Source of the DNA: Ferrovibrio sp041906005
Lineage (GTDB): Bacteria; Pseudomonadota; Alphaproteobacteria; Ferrovibrionales; Ferrovibrionaceae
Length of the DNA: 64,000 bases
Direction of reading: 5' to 3'
Assembly: GCF_041906005.1 (NCBI RefSeq)
Contig: NZ_JAYRJY010000002.1
Span: 186,001 to 250,000 of the forward strand
Positions 1-8,503 of the stretch are shown here, in pieces. The position numbers and the translations under genes were made by a program. The notes below the pieces were generated by a model. The model had not been told where the DNA came from, did not search any database, and saw only the letters and a program-made list of their open reading frames with translations. Positions within the stretch are counted from its first letter, which is position 1. Every line of letters begins with the position of its first letter.

Positions 1-1
1 T

Positions 2-664
2 GGCGGCGCGGTATTTTACGCCGCCAACCGGATTGGCCTTGGCATTTCAACCTCCGCCCTGCTCACGATCGGCATGCAGGTCCTGCTCACCGGCGCCTTG
101 CACGAGGATGGCCTCGCGGATACCGCAGACGGCTTTGGCGGCGGCCGCACCCGGGAACGCAAACTGGAGATCATGCGCGACAGCCGCATCGGCACCTATG
201 GTGTGGTCGCCCTGCTGCTGATCCTGAGTTTGCGTTTCTCAGCCCTCCAGGAACTGGCCAGCAACCTGCTTTCGATCAGCGACGAGCTGGATGAAACCAT
301 CAGCCATGCCGGTGCGATCATCGTGGCACTGGTTGCCGCCGGCGCTCTGTCGCGCGCGGCCATGGCGGCGGCCTGGTACCTGCTGCCGGCCGCACGTCCG
401 GATGGCCTGGCGGCCAGTGGTGGAAGCGTACCCCTGCCCTCGGCATTGCTGGCATTGGGACTGGCTATTGCCATCGCATTCCTGCTGTTGCCCGGCACGG
501 CCTTCATGCTGGCTGTTGCCGGCGTGGCGGCGATGACACTGGCGATGGTTTTACTGGCGCACCGCCAGATCGGCGGCCACACCGGCGATGTCCTCGGCGC
601 GGTACAGCAAGCCACGGAAATCACCGCCCTGTTGGCTATCGGTGCGGCGACGCTGCAGGTCTAG
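2..664 (+). CDS. cobS: Adenosylcobinamide-GDP ribazoletransferase CobS, 5' end outside window
   Basis: This integral membrane enzyme joins adenosylcobinamide-GDP to alpha-ribazole (or its phosphate), the last assembly step of adenosylcobalamin synthesis. The frame is open from base 2, so the start lies upstream of the window. The family signature ALHEDGLADTADGFGGG is followed by the conserved RKLEIMRDSRIGTYG segment, which carries the acidic residues thought to bind metal and nucleotide. The C-terminal two thirds is hydrophobic with several membrane segments and ends in AIGAATLQV. A strong hairpin follows the stop codon. Other cobalamin genes would be expected to the left, outside the window. 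Identity is firm; only the N-terminus is missing. Confidence 0.93.
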   Translation, partial: GGAVFYAANRIGLGISTSALLTIGMQVLLTGALHEDGLADTADGFGGGRTRERKLEIMRDSRIGTYGVVALLLILSLRFSALQELASNLLSISDELDETISHAGAIIVALVAAGALSRAAMAAAWYLLPAARPDGLAASGGSVPLPSALLALGLAIAIAFLLLPGTAFMLAVAGVAAMTLAMVLLAHRQIGGHTGDVLGAVQQATEITALLAIGAATLQV

Positions 665-672
665 CACTACAG

Positions 673-702
673 AAAAAGGGCCGGGTTGCCCCGGCCCTTT
701 TC
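673..702. terminator. Bidirectional terminator between cobS and hppA
   Basis: An 8-bp perfect G+C stem (GGGCCGGG/CCCGGCCC) has a TTGC loop, with AAAA before it and TTTT after it. It can therefore act as an intrinsic terminator for cobS on the plus strand and for hppA on the minus strand. It sits in the 61-bp gap between the two converging genes. Confidence 0.85.
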
Positions 703-725
703 CAATCCGGTCTGGATTGCCGCGA

Positions 726-2810
726 TCAGCCGTGCGCCAGGATGGCGAGCAGCAGCAACGCAACGATGTTGGTGATCTTGATCAGCGGGTTCACGGCCGG
801 ACCGGCCGTGTCCTTGTAGGGGTCGCCGACGGTATCGCCGGTTACGGCAGCCTTATGGGCGTCCGAACCCTTGCCACCATGATGGCCTTCCTCGATGTAC
901 TTTTTGGCATTGTCCCAGGCACCACCGCCTGCCGTCATCGAGATGGCGACGAAAATGCCGGTGACGATCACACCAAGCAGCATGGCGCCGACCGCGGCGA
1001 AAGCAGCGGCCTGGCCGGCAATCCAGGTGATGATGAAGTACAAAACGATCGGGCTGAGCACCGGCAGCAGACTGGGCACGATCATTTCCTTGATCGCCGC
1101 CTTGGTCAGCAGGTCAACCGCCTTGGAATAATCAGGCTTGGCCTTGCCTTCCATGATGCCGGCGATTTCCTTGAACTGCCGCCGCACTTCCACGACGACC
1201 GAGCCGGCCGCGCGGCCGACTGCCGTCATGCCCATGGCGCCGAACAGATACGGCAGCAGACCGCCGATCAGCAGGCCAACCACGACATACGGGTTGCTCA
1301 GGGAGAAATCGATCGTGACGCCCTTGAAGAAGTACTTCAGATCTTCCGTATAGGCGGCGAACAGCACCAGTGAGCCGAAGCCCGCCGAACCGATGGCATA
1401 GCCCTTGGTCACGGCCTTGGTGGTGTTGCCCACGGCATCAAGCGCGTCGGTGGTCTTGCGCACGTCCTTCGGCAGGTCCGACATTTCGGCAATGCCGCCG
1501 GCATTGTCGGTAACCGGGCCATAGGCATCGAGCGCGACAACCATGCCGGCCAGAGCCAGCATTGTGGTCACCGCGATGGCGATGCCGAACAGGCCGGCCA
1601 GCATGTAGGTGGCAATGATGCCAACAACGATGAACAGCGCCGGCAGAGCCGTTGCCTCCATCGACACAGCCAGACCCTGGATCACGTTGGTGCCGTGACC
1701 GGTGGTCGAAGCCTGCGCCACGCTCCTGACCGGACGATAGCCGGTGCCGGTGTAATACTCGGTCGCCCACACGATGGCAGCCGTTACCAGCAGGCCGACG
1801 ATGCCGCACAGGAACAGACTCATGCCCGTGAAGGTGGCGGTGCCAGCCGTCATCGTGGTCTTCATGCCAAGCATGAAGTCGGTGATGGGCCACAACGCGA
1901 TCGCCGACAGGATACCGGTGACGATCAGACCCTTGTACAGCGCGCCCATGATGTTCTGGCTGCTGCCGAGGCGGACAAAGTATGTACCGATCACCGAGGT
2001 GATGATGCAGGCGCCCGAGATCACCAGCGGATAGGCCATCACCTTGGCCATCAAGGCGGCATCGGCGGCGAAATAGATCGACGCCAGCACCATGGTGGCG
2101 ACGATGGTCACCGCATAGGTCTCGAACAGGTCGGCGGCCATGCCGGCGCAGTCGCCGACATTGTCGCCCACGTTATCGGCGATCACGGCCGGGTTGCGCG
2201 GGTCATCTTCCGGAATGCCGGCCTCAACCTTGCCGACGAGATCGGCGCCGACATCGGCGCCCTTGGTGAAGATGCCGCCTCCCAGACGGGCGAAGATCGA
2301 GATCAGCGACGAGCCGAAGCCGAGCGCGACCAGCGCATCGACCATCTCGCGTACCGGCGCACCGATCTTGAGCAGGACCACGTAATAGATTGCCACACCC
2401 AGCAGCGCCAGGCCGACCACCAGCATGCCGGTGACGGCACCGGACTTGAAGGCGATGCTCAGCGCATGTTCCATGCCTTTGCGGGCACCTTCCGCCGTGC
2501 GCACATTGGCACGGACGGATACGTTCATGCCGATATAGCCGGCGGCCCCCGAAAGCACGGCGCCGATGACGAAGCCAATGGCAACTTTCAGGCCAAGCGT
2601 GAAGGCAAGGATGACGGCCACCACGATGCCGACAATGCCGATGGTACGATACTGGCGATTGAGATAGGCGGATGCGCCTTCCTGAATGGCCGCGGCAATT
2701 TCCTGCATCCGCTGGTTACCGGCGGATTCGGCCAGAACCGACCGTGAGGTCCAAATGCCGTACAACAACGCCAATACGCCACAGGCGATGGCGAACCACA
2801 ACTCCGTCAT
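726..2810 (-). CDS. hppA: Membrane-bound proton-translocating pyrophosphatase, K+-independent type
   Basis: This polytopic enzyme of 694 residues hydrolyses pyrophosphate and pumps protons across the inner membrane. The substrate site is visible as DVGADLVGKVEAGIPEDDPR (about residues 186-205) followed by DNVGDNVGD (212-220); a second acidic cluster lies near the C-terminus around DNAKKYIEEG and GDPYKDTAGP. The motif GNTTKAVTKG carries lysine where K+-dependent enzymes have alanine (GNTTAA), which marks the K+-independent subfamily. Length is normal for the family. The gene is monocistronic, converging on cobS with a shared terminator. The 178 bp upstream should hold its promoter, but I cannot name one confidently. 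Confidence 0.96.
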   Translation of the reverse strand: MTELWFAIACGVLALLYGIWTSRSVLAESAGNQRMQEIAAAIQEGASAYLNRQYRTIGIVGIVVAVILAFTLGLKVAIGFVIGAVLSGAAGYIGMNVSVRANVRTAEGARKGMEHALSIAFKSGAVTGMLVVGLALLGVAIYYVVLLKIGAPVREMVDALVALGFGSSLISIFARLGGGIFTKGADVGADLVGKVEAGIPEDDPRNPAVIADNVGDNVGDCAGMAADLFETYAVTIVATMVLASIYFAADAALMAKVMAYPLVISGACIITSVIGTYFVRLGSSQNIMGALYKGLIVTGILSAIALWPITDFMLGMKTTMTAGTATFTGMSLFLCGIVGLLVTAAIVWATEYYTGTGYRPVRSVAQASTTGHGTNVIQGLAVSMEATALPALFIVVGIIATYMLAGLFGIAIAVTTMLALAGMVVALDAYGPVTDNAGGIAEMSDLPKDVRKTTDALDAVGNTTKAVTKGYAIGSAGFGSLVLFAAYTEDLKYFFKGVTIDFSLSNPYVVVGLLIGGLLPYLFGAMGMTAVGRAAGSVVVEVRRQFKEIAGIMEGKAKPDYSKAVDLLTKAAIKEMIVPSLLPVLSPIVLYFIITWIAGQAAAFAAVGAMLLGVIVTGIFVAISMTAGGGAWDNAKKYIEEGHHGGKGSDAHKAAVTGDTVGDPYKDTAGPAVNPLIKITNIVALLLLAILAHG

Positions 2811-2988
2811 GAGCGTTTCCCTTCGTTCCTTGGATTATGTAATCGAGACACGCCCGACCGGGCAGCGCTGCCCGACTCGGGTTACGCGACTGCTACCTTA
2901 TTGATCCCCAGACTCGACGCGGGGAGGAACACGGAGTCGTTATGCCAGAGAAGCGAAACCGGCGCAATATGGCTTATTTTTCCAGTGC

Positions 2989-4188
2989 TTATTCAGCAAG
3001 TAGCGGTTGCTTGCGCTGCAGCAGCAGCCACAGCACGGCCAAGCCAGCCATCAGGATGAAGGGCAAGGCCGACAAGGGCACGAAATCCCAGCCCCAGTGG
3101 TAAAGCATCTTGCCCGACCCCAGCGAGGCCAGGGCCACCGTGCCGAATACCAGGAAGTCGTTCAGGGCCTGGGTCTTGTTGCGTTCGGCCGGCCGGTAGA
3201 CCTCGGTTAGCAACGAGGTGCCGCCGATATACATGAAATTCCAGCCCACCCCGAGCAGCAGCAAGGCGATCTGGAAATGCCACACGCCGACACCGCTCAA
3301 CGCCACGCCGATACAGGCCAGGTTGAGCAGGGTTCCCACCATGATAATGCGCAGGGCGCCGAAACGGGCGATCAGGTTGCCGGTGAAAAAGCTGGGGAAG
3401 AACATGCCGACGACATGCCACTGGATCACCGTGGCGGCGGCGGCAAAGGGATGCTCGCAGAGTTGCATGGCCAGCGGCGTGGCGGTCATCAGCAGGTTCA
3501 TCACGCCATAGCCGAACATGCCGGCCATCGCCGCCACCATGAAAGTGGGTTGGCGCACAATCTCGAGCAACGGCCGTCCCTGCTCTTTCAATTCGGTCAG
3601 TGTGGGAACCGGAATGGTAACCGTGGTCAGGATGGCAAGGACAACCAGCGGCAATGCAGCGGCAGCCAAATAGGATGCCAGGAACAGATGCGGCGTCAGC
3701 AATTCGCGTGTGTATTTGGCGATCTCTGGTCCCAGGATTGCCGAAACAAGGCCGCCAACCATCACCCAGGAAATTGCCTTGCTCTTGAAATTCTGCGGTG
3801 CGATATCGGCCGCCGCAAAACGGTAGAGCTGAACGAAGGCGCTGGAACCGCCGAAAATGAAGGCCCCCAGGCAGAACAGCCAGAAGTGTCCCAGATAGAC
3901 GCCGAGGGCCGCGATCAGTGAACCGCTGCAGCCGATCAGGCAGCCCAGCATGAAGCCAAGCCGCCGGCCGATCCTGCGCATGAGCATGGAGGCCGGAATC
4001 GTCGCCAATGCCGTGCCTGCCACCACGAAAGTCACCGGCAGGGTGGCATATGCCTTGTCTTCTACCAGGATATGCCCGACCAGACCGCCAAGCGTCACCT
4101 GCAGCGTAACCGCGGAATTCGCCAGGGCCATGCAAACGGCAAGAATAAGGACATTCCGCTTGGCAGCGGCCGGCGTGAGTACGGTCAT
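2989..4188 (-). CDS. Major facilitator superfamily transporter
   Basis: A 399-residue hydrophobic protein with about 12 predicted membrane segments. The loop between the second and third segments reads MLMRRIGRRLGF, the basic loop typical of MFS carriers, and the second half repeats the pattern around GNLIARFGALRIIM. This supports a single-substrate secondary transporter or efflux carrier. The substrate cannot be inferred. It stands between hppA and the fliL-like gene with gaps on both sides, so it is probably transcribed alone. The N-terminal MTVLTPAAAKRNVLILAVCMALAN is a usual start with a short cytoplasmic tail. Confidence 0.85.
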   Translation of the reverse strand: MTVLTPAAAKRNVLILAVCMALANSAVTLQVTLGGLVGHILVEDKAYATLPVTFVVAGTALATIPASMLMRRIGRRLGFMLGCLIGCSGSLIAALGVYLGHFWLFCLGAFIFGGSSAFVQLYRFAAADIAPQNFKSKAISWVMVGGLVSAILGPEIAKYTRELLTPHLFLASYLAAAALPLVVLAILTTVTIPVPTLTELKEQGRPLLEIVRQPTFMVAAMAGMFGYGVMNLLMTATPLAMQLCEHPFAAAATVIQWHVVGMFFPSFFTGNLIARFGALRIIMVGTLLNLACIGVALSGVGVWHFQIALLLLGVGWNFMYIGGTSLLTEVYRPAERNKTQALNDFLVFGTVALASLGSGKMLYHWGWDFVPLSALPFILMAGLAVLWLLLQRKQPLLAE

Positions 4189-4222
4189 GGGAGACGGCCA
4201 GTTCGGTTTGACGCGATTCTAC

Positions 4223-4708
4223 TTACTTTAGCTGGCCAATAATATTCAGAAGCAGGACCTGCGTCACCAGCCCTTTTCCCATCACCTGCTCGGTCGGGCC
4301 GCGCAACCTGTCGCGAACCACATACAGGTCCTTGGCCGTAAACCGGGCCGGCACCTCGATGGGATCACCTTTGAGCAATTCGCGGATATAGGCATCGCGC
4401 AGCAGATGCATCCTTTCATTCACCTGCGGCACGTTGTCGGGCGGCACTTCCAGATGCAGGATCACGATGATTTCCCGCGCCGGCTGCCCCTCCGGTTTCA
4501 CATACACACTGAAAGGCTCAAGCGGAATGAAAGCCGGACGTTTGGGCACGGGGGGTGGCGGAGGGTCGCTGGGATCGACGGCATCCGCCTCGGTATGGCT
4601 CTTAGGTGCGATCACCAGCAGGTAGACGGCAACACCGCCGCCAGCCAAGGTCAGCAGCACCACCAGCGCCAAGATGATCAATCCGACTTTACGCATGCCT
4701 CTGCGCAT
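4223..4708 (-). CDS. FliL-like flagellar basal body-associated membrane protein
   Basis: A 161-residue protein with one N-terminal membrane anchor (about residues 8-33), a proline-rich periplasmic linker (PSDPPPPPVPKRP) and a C-terminal domain with the FliL pattern: a hydrophobic strand on LEPFSVYVK, a strand VILHLEVP, then a helix with MHLLRDAYIRELL. FliL proteins sit at the motor next to the MotAB stator and support torque. Here the gene is the last of the minus-strand riboflavin/thiL run, 15 bp after thiL, far from motAB (30 kb). Placement away from fliM is unusual, so a FliL-related protein of other function is possible. The start could also be the methionine four codons later. Confidence 0.6.
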   Translation of the reverse strand: MRRGMRKVGLIILALVVLLTLAGGGVAVYLLVIAPKSHTEADAVDPSDPPPPPVPKRPAFIPLEPFSVYVKPEGQPAREIIVILHLEVPPDNVPQVNERMHLLRDAYIRELLKGDPIEVPARFTAKDLYVVRDRLRGPTEQVMGKGLVTQVLLLNIIGQLK

Positions 4709-4723
4709 CCTGCCTGTTTGCGG

Positions 4724-5725
4724 CTATTCTAGCGCACCGCCAAAATGTTGGAAGCCACCCCTGGCCAGATCCAGGGGCTGCCCACTGCTATCAAGCACCG
4801 AAACCCCGCTGCCGGCTTCCAGCCCGCCGATGCGCGTCACGGCCAGACCGACGCGGCGTGACAATGCCGCGATATCCGGGGCATTCCGGGGCGGAGCCGT
4901 GAACAGCAGCTCGTAATCGTCCCCACCTGTCAGCACGGTCGACAGCAGGTTTTTATCGTCCGTCACGGCCTGACGTGTTGCCAGCGACAGCGGGACGGCA
5001 TCGGCATGGATAATCGCCCGCAAGCCTGAAGCCGACGCGATGTGCCCCGCATCCTGCACAAGGCCGTCGGATACATCCATCGCGGCATGGGCCAGACCGC
5101 GCAATTCCGGCCCGAATGCCACACGCGGCGTAGGCAGATGCAGTCGGGAGTCGAAGAACATCATTGCCGCCGCCGAAAACAGGCGGTGATTGAGCTTTAC
5201 CTCCAACCCCAATGCCGCATCGCCAATGCTGCCGGTTACGTACAGATCGTCGCCGGTCTGCGCCAAACCGCGCCGCAGCATCATGCCGGCCGGCACAGCG
5301 CCAAAGGCCGTGACATTCAGCATCAGGCGATCTGGGCTGCGCACCGTATCACCGCCATACAGGGCGATGCCGAAGGCTTTCTGATCCTGCGCCAGCCCAC
5401 CACAGAAAGCGCTGAGCCATTCATCGTTCGCCAGTTCTTCGGGCAGCGCAATGGCAAGCTGATAACCGATCGGCCGGGCGCCTTTGGCGGCCAGATCAGA
5501 CAGATTGACCCGCAATAGCTTGCGGGCTATGCGCGCGGCACCATCCTTGATCAGGAAATGCACGCCATCCAGCATGGCGTCCGTCGTTACCACTAACTCT
5601 TCGCCTGCCGGCAATGCAATCACGGCGGCATCGTCACGCAGCCCGAATGCCCCCGGGGCATCGGCCGCCAGAGGCGCGAAATACCGCGCGATCAGTTCAA
5701 ATTCGCCGAGGCGTTGCCCGGCCAT
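4724..5725 (-). CDS. thiL: Thiamine-monophosphate kinase
   Basis: ThiL phosphorylates thiamine monophosphate to the active cofactor thiamine diphosphate. The protein (333 residues from the chosen start) begins MAGQRLGEFELIARYFAPL and shows the family landmarks GLRDDAAVI, TTDAMLDGVHF, the DLAAKGARP helix, YGGDTVRSP and MDVSDGLVQDAGHIA, which form the Mg-ATP and substrate sites of the PurM-like fold. An upstream in-frame methionine would overlap nusB by more than 40 bp. The methionine at 5725 leaves a 7-bp gap and matches the usual family N-terminus, so I chose it. It is co-oriented with nusB and the rib genes, a common alphaproteobacterial arrangement. Confidence 0.93.
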   Translation of the reverse strand: MAGQRLGEFELIARYFAPLAADAPGAFGLRDDAAVIALPAGEELVVTTDAMLDGVHFLIKDGAARIARKLLRVNLSDLAAKGARPIGYQLAIALPEELANDEWLSAFCGGLAQDQKAFGIALYGGDTVRSPDRLMLNVTAFGAVPAGMMLRRGLAQTGDDLYVTGSIGDAALGLEVKLNHRLFSAAAMMFFDSRLHLPTPRVAFGPELRGLAHAAMDVSDGLVQDAGHIASASGLRAIIHADAVPLSLATRQAVTDDKNLLSTVLTGGDDYELLFTAPPRNAPDIAALSRRVGLAVTRIGGLEAGSGVSVLDSSGQPLDLARGGFQHFGGALE

Positions 5726-5732
5726 GAGTCTA

Positions 5733-6227
5733 TCAGGCCGCGAATTCGCCGGGCCGCAACTTGCGCGCCACGGCATCGATCACGCCATTGGCCAGCTTGA
5801 TTTCACGCGGGCCGAAAAATGCGCGCACGATACCAAGATATTCGTCGATCACCGTGGCCGCGGGAACATCAATGCGCGCGATGATTTCATAGGCCGCGCA
5901 CCGCAGCGCATAGCGCAGGATCGCCTCCATGCGGTCGAGCGCGTCGGGCCTCGGCATGGCGTCCTTGATGATCGCGTCGATTTCGGTTTGCCTCTTGGCA
6001 ACGCCACGCACGATTTCGGAAAACCAATCGGCATCCGCTTCACGCATCTGCACGCCCTCGATTTCCTCGCTCTGGCGATGGGCGCGGAAATCGGCAATCA
6101 CGGCTTCGGCAACGCCGCCGCCGAATTCGATCTCGTATAGGGCCTGAACCGCGAAGAGACGGGCAACCGACCGGCGGCCTGCAGGTCGATCGTTCCGGAT
6201 ACCGCGGCGCTGCCCCCCTTCGCTCAT
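5733..6227 (-). CDS. nusB: Transcription antitermination factor NusB
   Basis: NusB binds the boxA RNA with ribosomal protein S10 and supports antitermination of rRNA operons. The 164-residue protein has the all-helical family pattern: RSVARLFAVQALYEIEF at the N-terminus, RMEAILRYALRCAAYEI in the middle and PAATVIDEYLGIVRAFFG near the end. The start overlaps the ribH stop by 4 bp (ATGA), so translation is probably coupled. Position between ribH and thiL is conserved in many alphaproteobacteria. The first 18 residues are basic and glycine-rich, a modest extension over the E. coli protein. Confidence 0.95.
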   Translation of the reverse strand: MSEGGQRRGIRNDRPAGRRSVARLFAVQALYEIEFGGGVAEAVIADFRAHRQSEEIEGVQMREADADWFSEIVRGVAKRQTEIDAIIKDAMPRPDALDRMEAILRYALRCAAYEIIARIDVPAATVIDEYLGIVRAFFGPREIKLANGVIDAVARKLRPGEFAA

Positions 6228-6766
6228 ATCGAGAAAAGCTGCTTGAGACCGATCATGGCAACACAGGCCAGTGCCGCCTGACCGCCCTTGTCCTGGCGGT
6301 CCTTGCGGGCGCGGTCCCAGGCCTGCTCCTCGTTCTCAACGGTGATGATGCCATTGCCGATGCAGAGCTGATGCTCGATGGCAAGCTGCTGCAGGCCACG
6401 CGCGCTTTCATTCACGACGACATCGAAATGCGCGGTCTCGCCACGGATGACACAGCCCAGGGCAACGAAACCATCATAGGCCTTGTCGCCCTTGCGGTTC
6501 ATCGCAAAGCGGATCGCAGCCGGCAATTCCAGTGCGCCAGGCACGTCAATACGGTCGTAATCAAAATCGGAAGCCTCGATCACCGCCTTGGCGCCCTCAA
6601 ACAGCGCATCGGCGATATCTTCGTAAAACCGGGCCTCGACGATCAGTACCCGCGGCTTGCGGATATCGATGGCAAGATTGCCTTTGACCTGGCTCTTGCT
6701 GGTCGAAAACTTCTGCATCTTGGCCGGCTTCTTCTTTGCGGCCGGCTTGCTCTTGCGCGCCACCAT
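6224..6766 (-). CDS. ribH: 6,7-dimethyl-8-ribityllumazine synthase
   Basis: RibH condenses 5-amino-6-ribitylaminouracil with dihydroxybutanone phosphate, the penultimate step of riboflavin synthesis. The core begins at KPRVLIVEARFYEDIADAL. Substrate-binding elements GALELPAAIRFA and GCVIRGETAHFDVVVNESARG are intact, including the catalytic histidine in the TAHF segment. The first 34 residues form a lysine-rich, low-complexity tail (MVARKSKPAAKKKPAK) that is not part of the fold. A second possible start is the methionine at residue 17, which would drop half of it. The gene lies 4 bp after ribB and overlaps nusB by 4 bp. Confidence 0.95.
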   Translation of the reverse strand: MVARKSKPAAKKKPAKMQKFSTSKSQVKGNLAIDIRKPRVLIVEARFYEDIADALFEGAKAVIEASDFDYDRIDVPGALELPAAIRFAMNRKGDKAYDGFVALGCVIRGETAHFDVVVNESARGLQQLAIEHQLCIGNGIITVENEEQAWDRARKDRQDKGGQAALACVAMIGLKQLFSI

Positions 6767-6770
6767 GCTC

Positions 6771-7916
6771 TCAGACCTCCCTGCGAACCTTGATGGGCCG
6801 GGTCTCGACCACGCTCAGGCCATAGCCTTCCAGGCCGACGATAGTACGTTCCACGTTGGACAAAACGATCATGTCCTTAACCCCCAGATCGATCAGGATC
6901 TGCGCCCCGATGCCATAATCCCGGAGTTGGGCAGACTTTTCAACTGGTTCGCCGATCTTCTGGCGCACCTTGTCCGACAGGGCGGTGGCCCGGGGCTCGC
7001 GAATCAGGACAACCACCCCCCGGCCTTCTTCCCCGATCATCTGCATGGCCCCATGCAGAACACCGGAACGGGCGCCGTGGTCGCCCAGAACGTCTTCCAG
7101 CACATTCATGGCGTGCATCCGCACCATGACGGGCCGGCCATCGGCCACGTCACCCTTCACCAGGGCAATATGTTCGGCATACTCAACCCGGTTGCGGTAG
7201 ACCAGCATGCGGAACTTGCCGCCCCACACGCTGTCGATCTCGCCTTCCACCATACGCTGGATCAGGTTGTCGTTCCGGCGCCGATAGGCGATCAGGTCGG
7301 CAATGGTCCCGATCTTCAGGTTGTGCAACTGGGCGAACGAAATCAGGTCGGGCAACCGGGCCATGGTGCCGTCGTCGTTCATGATCTCGCAGATCACGCC
7401 AGACGGGTTAAGGCCGGCCAGGCGGGCGATATCGACCCCCGCTTCGGTATGCCCGGCGCGGACCAGCGTGCCACCATCACGCGCCATCAGCGGGAAGATA
7501 TGCCCCGGCACCGCGATGTCTTGCGGCCCCTTGCTCGGATCGATCGCCACGGCAACGGTCTGCGCACGGTCGGCGGCGGAAATGCCGGTGGTAACGCCTT
7601 CGCGCGCCTCGATGGAGACAGTGAAGGCCGTCTGGTGCCGTGAGGCATTGTTCTGCGCCATCAGCGGCAGGCCAAGCTGCTCGATGCGCTGGCGGGTCAG
7701 CGTCAGGCAGATCAGGCCACGGCCGTATTTCGCCATGAAATTGATGGCGGCGGCATCGGCCATTTCTGCCGGGATGTAGAGATCGCCTTCATTCTCGCGA
7801 TCCTCTTCATCGACCAGGATCACCATGCGGCCGCGACGCGCCTCTTCGATGATCTCTTCCGCCGAAGCAATGTAGCGCTTGATGTCGTCCATGTTATTCA
7901 CGCTGGCTTGCTCCAC
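6771..7916 (-). CDS. ribB: 3,4-dihydroxy-2-butanone-4-phosphate synthase with degenerate GTP cyclohydrolase II domain
   Basis: The N-terminal half (to about residue 210) is a complete RibB domain that makes dihydroxybutanone phosphate from ribulose 5-phosphate: VDEEDRENEGDLYIPAE is the acidic loop, followed by RHQTAFTVSIEA and RAGHTEAGVDIARLAG. The C-terminal half has the RibA fold pattern, ending LRDYGIGAQILIDLGV. The zinc-binding cysteines of GTP cyclohydrolase II (normally in a HSECLTGD..RCDC segment) are absent: the matching region reads RMHAMNVLEDVLGDHGARSG. I therefore infer that only the RibB activity is retained and another RibA is encoded elsewhere. A second start at 7892 would remove the 19-bp overlap with ribE; neither has a strong Shine-Dalgarno. 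Confidence 0.92.
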   Translation of the reverse strand: MEQASVNNMDDIKRYIASAEEIIEEARRGRMVILVDEEDRENEGDLYIPAEMADAAAINFMAKYGRGLICLTLTRQRIEQLGLPLMAQNNASRHQTAFTVSIEAREGVTTGISAADRAQTVAVAIDPSKGPQDIAVPGHIFPLMARDGGTLVRAGHTEAGVDIARLAGLNPSGVICEIMNDDGTMARLPDLISFAQLHNLKIGTIADLIAYRRRNDNLIQRMVEGEIDSVWGGKFRMLVYRNRVEYAEHIALVKGDVADGRPVMVRMHAMNVLEDVLGDHGARSGVLHGAMQMIGEEGRGVVVLIREPRATALSDKVRQKIGEPVEKSAQLRDYGIGAQILIDLGVKDMIVLSNVERTIVGLEGYGLSVVETRPIKVRREV

Positions 7917-8494
7917 TGCTGCAGACGGGCGACATAACGCGCCAGCGTATCGATTTCCAGGTTGACCCTATCACCAGCCTTCAGTTTGCCGAGCGTCGTC
8001 ACCTGCTGGGTATGCGGGATCAGGTTAATCCCGAATGTCGCGCGCTCGACGCTGTTCACTGTCAGCGATACGCCATCCACCGTGATCGAGCCTTTTTCGG
8101 CAATGAAAGGAGCAAGGGCATCTGGAGCCTTGACCTCGATCCGCAGGGAGTCTCCGTCAGGCCGGACCATGCTTACATCGCCGACGCCATCGACATGACC
8201 CGAGACGATATGCCCGCCCAGCTCGTCGCCAACCCGAAGGCTGCGCTCCAGGTTGATGCGGCTGCCTTCTTGCCAGTTGCCGAGGCCCGTGCGCGACAGC
8301 GTTTCGGCCGAAACATCCACGGCGAACCAGTCATCGCCTTTCTGCACGACGGTGAGGCAGACCCCTGAACAGGCGATGGATGCCCCGATGGCAATGCTGG
8401 CCGTGTCATAGGCCGTGCGGATGCGGAAACGGGTATCGCCGCGCGCCTCGCGTGCGGTGACGGTGCCGATGTCGGTGACGATGCCGGTGAACAT
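7898..8494 (-). CDS. ribE: Riboflavin synthase alpha chain
   Basis: This enzyme dismutates two 6,7-dimethyl-8-ribityllumazine molecules into riboflavin and the pyrimidine precursor. The 198-residue protein starts with the conserved MFTGIVTDIG and contains the two lumazine-binding repeats: CSGVCLTVV with SAETLSRTGLG in the first, and GSITVDGVSLTVN in the second, with HIVSGHVDG at the junction. Length is typical. It lies between ribD (9-bp gap) and ribB (19-bp overlap), so translation with ribB is likely coupled. Confidence 0.96.
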   Translation of the reverse strand: MFTGIVTDIGTVTAREARGDTRFRIRTAYDTASIAIGASIACSGVCLTVVQKGDDWFAVDVSAETLSRTGLGNWQEGSRINLERSLRVGDELGGHIVSGHVDGVGDVSMVRPDGDSLRIEVKAPDALAPFIAEKGSITVDGVSLTVNSVERATFGINLIPHTQQVTTLGKLKAGDRVNLEIDTLARYVARLQQWSKPA

Positions 8495-8503
8495 AGCTTT
8501 GTT

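Noticed and set aside
1695..2747. A plus-strand 350-codon open frame inside hppA
   Set aside because: Antisense shadow of hppA; His/Gly/Arg-rich translation with no domain.
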